NCBI GenBank assembly: GCA_937871915.1
Contig: CALMPG010000187.1
Span: 17,203-81,202 of the forward strand
Length of the DNA: 64,000 nucleotides
Source: an uncultured Phycisphaerales bacterium
GTDB lineage: Bacteria > Planctomycetota > Phycisphaerae > Phycisphaerales > UBA1924
Reading direction: 5' to 3'
Below, piece by piece: positions 34,062-42,061 of the stretch. Made by a program: the position numbers and the translations under genes. Numbering within the stretch: position 1 is the stretch's first letter; each line of letters starts with the position of its first letter. The notes under the pieces are model-generated. The model saw nothing but the letters and a program-made list of their open reading frames with translations. It ran no database searches and had not been told where the DNA came from.

Positions 34062-34742
34062 ATGGACCTGCGCGTCATCTCCATCGGCGCTCTCGCGGCC
34101 AACCCGTTCTGGAACGAGAAGGGCGCGGTCCGCACCGGCCACGCCACCTGCACCCTCGTCCGCACCGGCAAGCACGCGATCATCGTCGATCCCGGCCTCC
34201 CGCCCACCATCATCGCCGCCCGTCTCAACGAGCGCACCGGCCTGCGCGCCGAGGACATCACCCACGTCTTCCTCACCACCTTCAAGCCCGAAACCATGCG
34301 CGGCGTCATGGCCTTCGAGAAAGCCCTGTGGTGGATCGCCCAGGACGAGCGCGAGGGCGTCGGCATCCCGCTCGTTGGAGCGCTCCAGAAAGCCGCGGCC
34401 GACGGCGACGACGAACTCCGCAAGCATCTCGAGCAGGACGTCGCCGTGCTCCGCCGCTGCGAGGCCGCGCCGGATCGCCTCGGCGAGGGCGTGGACCTCT
34501 TCCCCCTCCCGGGCGTCACGCCCGGCTGCTGCGGCCTGCTCTGCACCACGCCCCGTACCACCACGCTCATCTGTGGCGACGCGATTCCGACCGTGGAACA
34601 CCTCGAGCGCGGCCAGGTCCTGCAATCCGCCGTCGATGTCATGAAGGCCCGCGAGAGTTTCGGCGAGGCCGTCGAGATCGCCGACTTTCTCGTCCCCGGG
34701 CGCGACAACCTCTCCCCCAGCCCCGTCAAGCGGCCGTTCTAG
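34062..34742 (+). CDS. metallo-beta-lactamase-fold protein with degenerate metal site
   Basis: A 226-residue protein. The fold signature is recognisable: IIVDPGLPP near 36, [13 protein letters not shown] near 148 (replacing TPGHTPG) and LICGDAIPT near 168. However, the HxHxDH motif expected after the strand VFLT is replaced by [10 protein letters not shown], so the zinc-binding His and Asp residues are missing. It is probably non-hydrolytic, or it uses another metal geometry. It is translated 4 bases after coaD. Function unknown. Confidence 0.78.
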   Translation: MDLRVISIGALAANPFWNEKGAVRTGHATCTLVRTGKHAIIVDPGLPPTIIAARLNERTGLRAEDITHVFLTTFKPETMRGVMAFEKALWWIAQDEREGVGIPLVGALQKAAADGDDELRKHLEQDVAVLRRCEAAPDRLGEGVDLFPLPGVTPGCCGLLCTTPRTTTLICGDAIPTVEHLERGQVLQSAVDVMKARESFGEAVEIADFLVPGRDNLSPSPVKRPF

Positions 34743-34807
34743 AGCCTCGACGCTCGAAGCACCACGAACGTCGCAGGACCGATAGTGGGGCCGTACACTC
34801 CCGACCC

Positions 34808-35806
34808 ATGTCCATCCTCATCGACGCCAATACCAAGGTCATCTGTCAGGGCATCACCGGCGGCTTCGGCGGCCAGCACACCAAGGCGTGCTTCCGCTAC
34901 GGCACGCAGATCGTCGGCGGCGTCACCCCCGGCAAGGGCGGCCAGAAGTTCGAAGTCGACGCGGACGCGAGCGTCCCCATCTTCGACACCGTCGACCAGG
35001 CCGTCCGCGCCACCGGCGCCGACGCCACCATGATCTTCGTCCCCCCGGCCTTCGCCGCCGACGCCATCCTCGAAGCCGCCGACGCGGGCGTTCGGGTCAT
35101 CTGCTGCATCACCGAGGGCATCCCCGTCAACGACATGGTCCGGGCCCGGGCTGTGCTCGACGAGATGAACTGCGCCAGCGCCGAGAATGATCGCATCACC
35201 CTCGTCGGCCCCAACTGCCCCGGCGTCATCACCCCCGGCCGCAAGACCGGCGGCGGCGAGACCTCCGCCGACGTCTACACCTCCAAGGCCAAGGGCGGCG
35301 GCGGGTGCAAGATCGGCATCATGCCCGGCTACATCCACACCCACGTCAGCGAGTCGCGCACCGGCAAGGCCGTCGGCATCGTCAGCCGCTCCGGAACCCT
35401 CACCTACGAGGCCGTCTGGCAGACCTCCCGCCTCGGCCTCGGCCAGAGCACCTGCATCGGCATCGGCGGCGACCCGCTGCGCGGCATGTCGCACATCGAC
35501 TGCATCCGCCTCTTCGAGGCCGATCCCGACACCCACGGCATCCTCATGATCGGCGAGATCGGCGGCGCCGACGAGATCATGGCCGCCGAGTACATCAAGG
35601 CCAACGTGAAGAAGCCCGTCGCGGCGTTCATCGCCGGCCGCACCGCACCCCCCGGCAAGCGCATGGGCCACGCCGGGGCGATCATCGGCGGGGCCGACGA
35701 CACCGCCGACGCCAAGATCGCCGCGCTGCAGAAGGCCGGCGCGAGAGTCGCCATGAGCCCCGCGGACATGGGGACGATGATGGCGCAGGCGATGGGCCTG
35801 GCCTGA
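34808..35806 (+). CDS. sucD: succinyl-CoA ligase alpha subunit
   Basis: The CoA-binding and phospho-histidine subunit of the TCA-cycle succinate-CoA ligase. The signature is intact: [15 protein letters not shown] near 11, [22 protein letters not shown] near 137, [12 protein letters not shown] near 193 and the active His in GHAGAIIGG near 288. The length of 332 exceeds the usual 290 because of an insert ([23 protein letters not shown]) at 146-168. No sucC is adjacent within the window. The ATG at 34808 sits 65 bases after the MBL-fold gene. Confidence 0.92.
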   Translation: MSILIDANTKVICQGITGGFGGQHTKACFRYGTQIVGGVTPGKGGQKFEVDADASVPIFDTVDQAVRATGADATMIFVPPAFAADAILEAADAGVRVICCITEGIPVNDMVRARAVLDEMNCASAENDRITLVGPNCPGVITPGRKTGGGETSADVYTSKAKGGGGCKIGIMPGYIHTHVSESRTGKAVGIVSRSGTLTYEAVWQTSRLGLGQSTCIGIGGDPLRGMSHIDCIRLFEADPDTHGILMIGEIGGADEIMAAEYIKANVKKPVAAFIAGRTAPPGKRMGHAGAIIGGADDTADAKIAALQKAGARVAMSPADMGTMMAQAMGLA

Positions 35807-35881
35807 TACCCGACTTCGTCGCGCCATCCCACCGTGCAAACCGGAACCCCGGATCCGCGCGGGGCAGCGCCTCGCGGGTGC

Positions 35882-35899
35882 ATATGCTTGTTGCAACAG
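35882..35899 (+). promoter_or_regulatory. MarR-type operator before the marR gene
   Basis: The block ATATGCTTGTTGCAACAG contains the perfect palindrome TGTTGCAACA (35889-35898) about 20 bases before the MarR ATG. The same block, ATATGCTTGTTG(A/C)AACA, is found before the pirin gene at 36504. The ATATGCT part resembles a -10 region, so a bound dimer would block transcription, giving autorepression. Confidence 0.65.
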
Positions 35900-35917
35900 G
35901 TAGTGGAGCCCGCCCCG

Positions 35918-36466
35918 ATGGCCAAAACGCCCGGACACCCCGCCCGATCCGGCCTCTCCGCCGAGATCGGCAAGCGCCGACCCTTCGAGCAGTCCGAGGT
36001 CGAGGCCTTCCTCAACATCGTCCGCACCGCCGGCATCCTCGAGAGCGAGGCCGGGCGGTTCTTCAAGGCCTTCAACCTCTCCGCGCCGCAATACAACGCC
36101 CTCCGCATCCTGCGCGGCCATCTGGCCGACGCCAAGCACGGCGTCCCCAGCCAGACCATCGGCGAGGAACTCGTGGCCCAGGTCCCCGATGTCACCCGCC
36201 TCGTCGATCGCCTCGTCGAGGCCGGCCTCGCCGAGCGGTCCCGAACCGAAAGCGACCGTCGCATGGTCCTCGTGCGAATCACCAAGGCGGGCCTCGATCT
36301 CCTGGCCAGGATCGACAGGCCCCTCGCCGACCTCCACGCCCAGCAACTCGGCCACCTCTCCAAGGCCGACCTCGCGGCCATCAGCCGCCTCATGGTGCGG
36401 GCCCGCACGCGCCCCGGCTCGAGTGGTCCAGCGGAGGGGAATGTGCGGAAACGCTGTCCGGAATGA
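35918..36466 (+). CDS. MarR-family transcriptional regulator
   Basis: A 182-residue dimeric repressor with the MarR winged helix: FLNIVRTAGILESEAGRFFKAF (dimer helix), LSAPQYNALRILRG, SQTIGEELVAQVPDVTRLVDRLVEAGL (recognition helix region), ERSRTESDRRMVLVRITKAG (wing with the conserved D-R). The ATG at 35918 is chosen because the operator-like palindrome is 20 bases upstream; an earlier frame to 35834 would include the operator. The pirin gene follows 103 bases later and has the same operator. Confidence 0.9.
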   Translation: MAKTPGHPARSGLSAEIGKRRPFEQSEVEAFLNIVRTAGILESEAGRFFKAFNLSAPQYNALRILRGHLADAKHGVPSQTIGEELVAQVPDVTRLVDRLVEAGLAERSRTESDRRMVLVRITKAGLDLLARIDRPLADLHAQQLGHLSKADLAAISRLMVRARTRPGSSGPAEGNVRKRCPE

Positions 36467-36503
36467 ACCCAGCGGGCGCGAACCCGATTGATCGGGCGGC
36501 GTA

Positions 36504-36523
36504 ATATGCTTGTTGAAACAACC
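36504..36523 (+). promoter_or_regulatory. MarR-type operator before the pirin gene
   Basis: ATATGCTTGTTGAAACAACC holds the near-perfect palindrome TTGTTGAAACAA (36510-36521; only the central GA is unpaired). The first 12 bases are identical to the operator before the MarR gene. It lies about 46 bases before the pirin ATG, in a region that should hold the promoter. Confidence 0.65.
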
Positions 36524-36568
36524 AAAACTGCGACGGCCCCCGCCGCCCTGCTCTCAATGGAGGTTCCC

Positions 36569-37267
36569 ATGATCACCGTCCGCCCCTCGTCCGAGCGCGG
36601 CCACTTCGACCACGGCTGGCTCAACACCTTCCACACCTTCTCCTTCGGCGGCTACCACGACCCGAAGAACATGCACTTCCGCTCCCTGCGCGTCATCAAC
36701 GAGGACGTCGTCGCCCCCGGGCGCGGCTTCGGCAAGCACCCCCACGACAACATGGAGATCCTCACCTGGGTCCTCTCCGGCTCCCTGGCCCACTCCGACA
36801 GCCTCGGCAGCGAGCGCTCCCTGCGCCACGGCGAACTCCAGCGCATGAGCGCGGGCACCGGCATCGAGCACGCCGAGTACAACGGCTCCAAAACCGAGCC
36901 GGTGCACCTCCTGCAGGTCTGGATCCTGCCCAAGGAGCGCCACGCCCCGCCGCGCTACGACCAGAAGGAGTTCCCCGCCGAGGGCCGGCGCAACCGACTG
37001 CAACTCCTTGCCTCCCCCGAGGCGGCCGACGGCTCCCTCTCCATCGGACAGGACGCCCGCATGCACGTGTCGGAGATCGACGCCGGAAAGTCGGTCAAGG
37101 CCGAGTTCGCGCCCGAGCGGAACGTCTGGGTGCAGGTCGCGCGCGGCTCCGTCTCCGTGAACGGCACCGCCCTCGCCCAGGGCGACGGCGCGGCCATCAC
37201 CGGCGAAACCGCCCTGGAGATCACCGCCGACGAGAACGCCGAGGTCATCGTCTTCGACTTGGCATAG
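36569..37267 (+). CDS. pirin-family protein (YhhW/YhaK type)
   Basis: A 232-residue bicupin. Motifs: HTFSFGGYHDPKNMHF near 22, GKHPHDNMEILTWVLSG near 54 (two metal His), TGIEHAEYN near 97 (the second His and Glu), and a C-terminal cupin with GSVSVNGTALAQGD near 195. The metal ligands are all present, so quercetin 2,3-dioxygenase-like activity or redox-sensing is possible. The ATG at 36569 is preceded by GGAGG; an in-frame ATG at 36557 is possible. Co-regulation with the MarR gene is expected from the shared operator. Confidence 0.92.
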   Translation: MITVRPSSERGHFDHGWLNTFHTFSFGGYHDPKNMHFRSLRVINEDVVAPGRGFGKHPHDNMEILTWVLSGSLAHSDSLGSERSLRHGELQRMSAGTGIEHAEYNGSKTEPVHLLQVWILPKERHAPPRYDQKEFPAEGRRNRLQLLASPEAADGSLSIGQDARMHVSEIDAGKSVKAEFAPERNVWVQVARGSVSVNGTALAQGDGAAITGETALEITADENAEVIVFDLA

Positions 37268-37324
37268 ACGAGCCCCGAACGCGGTGAGGGGTTTCGCAAG
37301 GCCCCTCACCCCGTTCAAGGCTCA

Positions 37325-37984
37325 TCACTTCCGGCAGCGATAGATAAACGCCGGTGGCAGATTCGCCCACGCCCCGTGCACCATCTCCACCTCGCCGAAC
37401 AACCGCCGCAGTTCGGAGCGCAGGTGCCACGCGTTCCGCTTCACCAGCCCGAGGTGATACGCGAACGTGCGGAAGTGCCCCCCGGGCCGCAGCATCCGAG
37501 CCGTCGCCTCCAGGATCTCCGTGGTGAGCGCCGGCGGAAACGAGGCCCACCCCAGCCCGCTGATCACCGCGTCGAGCGTGCCGGGAGCGATCCCCTGCGC
37601 GCCGCAGAGATGCTCGATATTGGCCGCGCTGTCGATCACCACGGTCGCCCGCGGAAACTGCCGCGCCACCGCGCGGGCCATCCGCCGGTTGTACTCGATG
37701 GCGATGAACGTGCCTGTGCCGCCCTCGGAGCGGGCCCACCCCTGCGGAATGCGCTCGAGCATCGCCCGCGTGAACACCCCGCTCCCCGGGCCGAACTCCA
37801 CGATCGACGAGCACGCCCCCAGATCAATCCCCCGGACCATCCGATCCGCGAGAACCCGCGAACTCGGCGCGATCGCCGCCGTCGCCGCCGGATTGCGAAG
37901 AAACTCGCGCACGAACGAGGCCCGCGACCCGGACCGTTGTCGGGTTCGCGATGGACGCGGCGAATGGGCGGGGAGGGGGGACAT
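37325..37984 (-). CDS. SAM-dependent methyltransferase, phospholipid N-methyltransferase-like
   Basis: A 219-residue class I methyltransferase. Motif I is IVEFGPGSGVFTRAML near 58; the acidic end of beta-2 is AIEYNRRM near 92; DAVISGLGWASFPP near 136 marks motif IV. Upstream, FLRNPAATAAIAPSSRVLADRMV is typical of the PmtA/COG3963 family (rRNA-adenine-methylase-like, but acting on phosphatidylethanolamine). I chose the ATG at 37984; the frame runs to 38053 with no start. Function in lipid methylation is by similarity. Confidence 0.85.
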   Translation of the reverse strand: MSPLPAHSPRPSRTRQRSGSRASFVREFLRNPAATAAIAPSSRVLADRMVRGIDLGACSSIVEFGPGSGVFTRAMLERIPQGWARSEGGTGTFIAIEYNRRMARAVARQFPRATVVIDSAANIEHLCGAQGIAPGTLDAVISGLGWASFPPALTTEILEATARMLRPGGHFRTFAYHLGLVKRNAWHLRSELRRLFGEVEMVHGAWANLPPAFIYRCRK

Positions 37985-38081
37985 GTGGTCTTGAGGTGCC
38001 ACGAAGATCGGATGATTGGACGCCCGCGGCGCACAGGAAGTTCGTCCAGCCAAAGAAGAGACAAAGACCGAACATCGCCCG

Positions 38082-39806
38082 TCAGTGCGCCCGCAGCGGA
38101 TCGCTCGGATGCGGCCGCGTCGCCGTCGTCGCGCTCGGGTCCACCCCGTGGCTGGTCTCGGCGGGGATCAGGATCGTGAACGTCGCCCCGCGCCCCTCAT
38201 CGCTCTCGACGAGGATGCGCCCCCGGTGCTCCTCCACGATCCGCTTGGTCACCGTCAGTCCCAGCCCCGTCCCCTTGATCCCCTTGGTGGAGTGGAACGG
38301 CTCGAAGATCTGCGCCTGCCGCTCGCGCCCGATCCCCGGGCCGTTGTCGATCACGTCGATCCGCACCATCGGCCGCCCCGTCGCCCCGGGCGGAGCGCCG
38401 CGCGCCGGCTCGACGATGTACGACGCCCTCACCGTCACCGCGCCGATCTTCGGCTCCACCGCCTCGACCGCGTTCACCATCAGGTTCACGATCGCCTGGT
38501 GCAGCAGGTGCGGATCGATCATCACCGGCGGCATCTCCGCGTCCGCGTCCACGATGAGCGCCACCTGCCGGGCCTGGCACTGGTCGGTGAGCAACTGCGC
38601 ACACTCCTCCAGCAGGTCGCCGATCCGCGTGAGCTCATACTCCGGCACGCGCGGGCGCGAATACGCCAGCATGTTCAGCGTCAGCGCCATGATCCGATCG
38701 ATGTTCCGCTTGAGTATCGCCCACCCGCCCCGCGAGATCTTCAGGTCCTCTCTCTTCAATCCCATCTCGACCACGTCCGCCCCGCCGCGCAGCCCCTGCA
38801 GGATGTTCTTGATCGAGTGCGAGAGCACCGCCACGGTCTCGCCCGTCGCGGCCAGCCGCTCGGTCTGCACCTTCTTCGCGTACGCCTCGGCATTCGCCAG
38901 CGCCAGCCCCGTGTGCCGCGCGATCGCGTTGAGCAGCGCCAGTTGCTCCTGCGTGAACGTGTAGTTGGCGATCGAGGAATCCACGTAGATCGCCCCCGAC
39001 ACCCTCCCGGCAAACTCGATCGGCGAGCACAGCGCCGAGCGGATCGCAAACCGCTGCACGCTGTCCCCCTTGGCAAACCGGGGATCGTTCATGGCGTTGG
39101 AACTCAGCACCCCCTCGGCGTGCTTGAGCGCGTGGTTCAGGATCGTCCGAGAGATGTGGATCCGGGCGTCCTTCTTGTCCGCCGGCGCCGTCTTGTGCTT
39201 CACCACCGCCGGGTGCCACGCGGGCACCTCCGGGTCCGCGCTGGCCACGCTCGAGCACAGCACGATGAACCCCCGCTCCGGTTGGAGCTCGTTGAACACC
39301 AGCTCCATCACCGCCCGAAGCAAATCGTCCCGGTTGGTCTGCTGGCTTGTCAGGGCCGTCAGGCGGTAGATCACCTGCAGGTGGTGCACCGCCGCGCTGC
39401 GCGGCTCCGGCTCCGCGAGAATCACCGAGTCGTCGTTCGACGGAATCCGCCGCTCCACGGTCGCGTCGATCTGGTCCGGTCGCAGCACGCGGATCAGGTC
39501 CAGCTCGTCCTCCTCGTCCGAGGTGCCGAAGACAAAGAGCGTCGAGCCGGTGCGCACCTGGTCTCCGGGCTTGAGCAGTTGCCTCCCCGCGATGCGGATC
39601 CCGTTCACCCACGTCCCGTTCTGGCTCGACAGGTCGCGGATATACCACTGCTTGCCGTCAGGGGTCAGTTCGGCGTGCCGCCGGGAAACCGTGGTATCGC
39701 CGATGGGAAGGGCCTCGCTCGACCGGCCGATGAGCTGGGGAATCTCAAAGCTCAGCTCGAACTTGCGGCCCTTGTCCGGGCCCTGGATGACGGTCAGGGT
39801 GAGCAC
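38082..39806 (-). CDS. FHA-GAF-histidine kinase
   Basis: A 574-residue cytosolic sensor kinase. The FHA domain (about 1-95) has LIGRSSEALPIGDTTVSRRHAEL and SSQNGTWVNG, the phosphothreonine-binding residues. A GAF domain (about 150-310) follows, then a phospho-acceptor region with AVLSHSIKNILQGLRGG near 330 and HATPase_c with NLMVNAVEAVEP near 460, DNGPGIG near 500 and GTGLGLTVTKRIVEE near 525. The start is set at a GTG (39806) where conserved sequence begins; the frame runs open to 39950. No response regulator is adjacent, so it may work with a Ser/Thr kinase through FHA recognition. Confidence 0.88.
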   Translation of the reverse strand: MLTLTVIQGPDKGRKFELSFEIPQLIGRSSEALPIGDTTVSRRHAELTPDGKQWYIRDLSSQNGTWVNGIRIAGRQLLKPGDQVRTGSTLFVFGTSDEEDELDLIRVLRPDQIDATVERRIPSNDDSVILAEPEPRSAAVHHLQVIYRLTALTSQQTNRDDLLRAVMELVFNELQPERGFIVLCSSVASADPEVPAWHPAVVKHKTAPADKKDARIHISRTILNHALKHAEGVLSSNAMNDPRFAKGDSVQRFAIRSALCSPIEFAGRVSGAIYVDSSIANYTFTQEQLALLNAIARHTGLALANAEAYAKKVQTERLAATGETVAVLSHSIKNILQGLRGGADVVEMGLKREDLKISRGGWAILKRNIDRIMALTLNMLAYSRPRVPEYELTRIGDLLEECAQLLTDQCQARQVALIVDADAEMPPVMIDPHLLHQAIVNLMVNAVEAVEPKIGAVTVRASYIVEPARGAPPGATGRPMVRIDVIDNGPGIGRERQAQIFEPFHSTKGIKGTGLGLTVTKRIVEEHRGRILVESDEGRGATFTILIPAETSHGVDPSATTATRPHPSDPLRAH

Positions 39807-39974
39807 GGGGGAGGATACGAGCGGGGGGTGTCCCCCGTTCCCCCGGTCGGGCTCCGGGCGGTCGGGCCCGCCCGCAACGCACGGCCGGGGCCGATCGCGC
39901 TCCGGCAGATCAAACGGCCCGCGCCTATCCTTCCCCCCTTCAATCCACACGCAATCTTACGGGAGAACCCGAGC

Positions 39975-40913
39975 ATGAGCAGCAACAGCGCTCTGGACAT
40001 GGTCATCGGCGCCGGCGAGGCGCAACGAAACGCGAAGCAGGCCGCCGAGCACGCCAGGAAGGGCGACGAGGCCTACCAGCGCGCCGACAAGGCCGGCGCG
40101 GTCTCCGAGTACCGGCGCGCCGCGGCCGCCGATCCCAACAACTCGCACATCTTCTTCCGCCTCGGCTACCTCCTCGACCTCGTCGGCGAAGAGGACGAGG
40201 CCATCGCCATGTACGAGCGCGCCTGCGAGAACCCGCCCGCGCCCATCAACGCCCTCATCAACCTCGCCGTCCTCCTCGAAGACCGCGGCGACTACCACCG
40301 CGCCGAGCGCACGCTCAAGCAGATCCTCGAGACCAACCCCAACCACCCCCGCGCCCGCCTGTACATGAAGGACATCGGCGCCTCCAAGGACATGCACGTC
40401 GAGGACGACGGCGACAAGGACCGCCTCAAGCGCAACGCCCTCCTCGACGTCCCCGTCACCGACTTCGAGCTTTCGGTCCGCGCCCGCACGTGCCTCAAGA
40501 AGATGAACATCCGCACGCTCGGCGACCTGCTCCGCACCACCGAGGCCGAGCTCCTCGCCTACAAGAACTTCGGCGACTCCTCCCTCGTCGAGATCAAGCA
40601 GATGCTCGCCAGCAAGGGCCTGCGACTGGGCCAGGGCGTCGAGGACGCCCACCGCGCCGCCCGCCGCCGCCTGCTCGACCAGCTCAAGGGCTCCGGCAAC
40701 GAGGCCGCGCTGGCCAAGCCCGTCACCGACCTGAGCCTCTCCGTGCGTGCCCGCAAGGCCCTGCAGCTCCTGAACATCCAGTCCCTCGGCGATCTGGTGG
40801 CCCACACCGAGGCCGAGCTCATGGGCGTCAAGAACTTCGGCGCAACCTCGCTCCAGGAAGTCAAGGACAAGCTCACCGAGTACGGCCTGGCCCTGCGTGA
40901 ACTCGAGGCCTGA
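39975..40913 (+). CDS. TPR protein fused to two RNA polymerase alpha C-terminal domains
   Basis: A 312-residue protein. Residues 25-135 are TPR repeats (AYQRADKAGAVSEYRRAAAADP, HIFFRLGYLLDLVGEEDEAIAMYERA, NALINLAVLLEDRGDYHRAERTLKQIL). Then come two alpha-CTD modules: 157-214 (FELSVRARTCLKKMNIRTLG ... KNFGDSSLVEIKQML) and 249-308 (LSLSVRARKALQLLNIQSLG ... KNFGATSLQEVKDKL). The Arg corresponding to E. coli alpha R265 is kept in both, but the residues equivalent to N268 and K298 are changed. It may contact UP-element DNA, sigma, or activators. The ATG is at 39975; a strong terminator follows. A single gene with its own transcription unit. Confidence 0.9.
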   Translation: MSSNSALDMVIGAGEAQRNAKQAAEHARKGDEAYQRADKAGAVSEYRRAAAADPNNSHIFFRLGYLLDLVGEEDEAIAMYERACENPPAPINALINLAVLLEDRGDYHRAERTLKQILETNPNHPRARLYMKDIGASKDMHVEDDGDKDRLKRNALLDVPVTDFELSVRARTCLKKMNIRTLGDLLRTTEAELLAYKNFGDSSLVEIKQMLASKGLRLGQGVEDAHRAARRRLLDQLKGSGNEAALAKPVTDLSLSVRARKALQLLNIQSLGDLVAHTEAELMGVKNFGATSLQEVKDKLTEYGLALRELEA

Positions 40914-40944
40914 TCCGACGCGGTTTCATCTCAGCAAGACCACG

Positions 40945-40972
40945 ACCGGAGCGCACCAGGCGCTCCGGTTTC
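40945..40972 (+). terminator. intrinsic terminator after the TPR/alpha-CTD gene
   Basis: Arms 40945-40954 and 40960-40969 pair perfectly (ACCGGAGCGC with its complement, 5-base loop) and are followed by TTCTCGTT. It lies 31 bases after the stop. Confidence 0.85.
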
Positions 40973-40981
40973 TCGTTGGCC

Positions 40982-41317
40982 TCACGCCCGTTCGTCCGCT
41001 TCGCCCGGAGAGGTGGGGGGGCCAGACGGTTCCGCGGGCGAGTCGCTCACCACGCCCGGATCCCGCTCGCCGGTCTTGTGGAACGAGAGCCGCGCGCTCA
41101 CGTACTGCTCCGGCGAGACGCGCAGGTCGGGCACCTTCCCCTCCACGTGCATCTGGTGCAGGCGCCTGAGAAACGGCACGCACCACTGGCACCCCGTCCC
41201 CGCGCCGAGGCACTCGCTGATGAGCGAGGCCACCGGCGGATTCTCCCGCGCCAGATACGAGCGGATCTTCCGCAGCGAGACATGGAAGCACAGGCAGATG
41301 TCGTCGTCGGGGTTCAT
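40982..41317 (-). CDS. BFD-like [2Fe-2S] protein
   Basis: A 111-residue protein whose first 60 residues fit the bacterioferritin-associated ferredoxin-like [2Fe-2S] domain: CLCFHV near 8 and GTGCQWCVPFL near 41, giving four Cys in C-x-C and C-x2-C pairs. Such domains shuttle electrons or mobilise stored iron. The tail (65-111) is charged and not conserved. It is convergent with the TPR/alpha-CTD gene and 19 bases downstream of the DJ-1 gene start side (same strand), so the two may be co-transcribed. Confidence 0.85.
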   Translation of the reverse strand: MNPDDDICLCFHVSLRKIRSYLARENPPVASLISECLGAGTGCQWCVPFLRRLHQMHVEGKVPDLRVSPEQYVSARLSFHKTGERDPGVVSDSPAEPSGPPTSPGEADERA

Positions 41318-41336
41318 CGCGTTCCGCCTGTCGGGC

Positions 41337-41915
41337 CTACATGTTCTGCACCATCATCGCATGGCCAACCCTCAGCGCCACCTGCGCCCCCGTGAGCAGC
41401 TCCGCGAGCTTGAGCGAGAACTCCATCGCCGTCCCCGGCGCACAACTCGTGATGAGCTTCCCGTCCACGCACACGCGCGTGTCGCAGTGCTTCACGTCCG
41501 GCGAGAACCGCCGCTCAAGCCCCGGAAAGCACGTGGCGTGCTTCCCCTCCAGAAGCCCCAGCGGAGCGAGCACCACCGCCGGCGCGGCACAGATCGCCGC
41601 GATGAGCCTCTCCGCCGCCACGTGCCGCATGATCAAGTCCGTCACCGCCTGCGACTTGTGCAGGTTCTCCGCCCCACGGGCCCCGCCGGGAAGAATGAGC
41701 GCGTCGAAGAGAATCTCCCCGAGCTCCTCGATCGGGCAGTCGGCCTTGAGCGGCACGTGATGCCCGCCCACAAAGTCGATACGCTCCGGCTCCCCCGGCG
41801 ACGACACGCCCGCATAGGTGACGTCGATGCCCGCCCGATTGAGCACATCCCCCGGGGTGATGGCCTCGATCTCCTCGGTCCCATCGGCGATCAGGACGAC
41901 GGCGGTCTTGCTCAT
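41337..41915 (-). CDS. DJ-1/PfpI family protein
   Basis: A 192-residue protein of the DJ-1/YajL group. The conserved Glu is in DGTEEIEAITPGDVL near 14, and the reactive Cys is in AAICAAPAVVLAPLG near 106, with the flanking DALILPGGARGAENL near 66. Members act as glyoxalases, chaperones or deglycases; the specificity is not readable. The ATG at 41915 gives the usual MSKTAVVLIADG start; the frame continues to 42038 without sense. Transcribed towards the BFD-like gene. Confidence 0.92.
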   Translation of the reverse strand: MSKTAVVLIADGTEEIEAITPGDVLNRAGIDVTYAGVSSPGEPERIDFVGGHHVPLKADCPIEELGEILFDALILPGGARGAENLHKSQAVTDLIMRHVAAERLIAAICAAPAVVLAPLGLLEGKHATCFPGLERRFSPDVKHCDTRVCVDGKLITSCAPGTAMEFSLKLAELLTGAQVALRVGHAMMVQNM

Positions 41916-42061
41916 GGGGGCCTCCGTTCGCGGTGCCCCAACGATAGGGGCAAACTCCGCCGGCCACGATATTCCGCGGAGATTCTCCCACGCGGCGTGG
42001 CGAGCGCGTTCATCGCGTCGCCCCGCCCGGCGCGCCACAACCTGAGTTGCTACCGTCTCTC

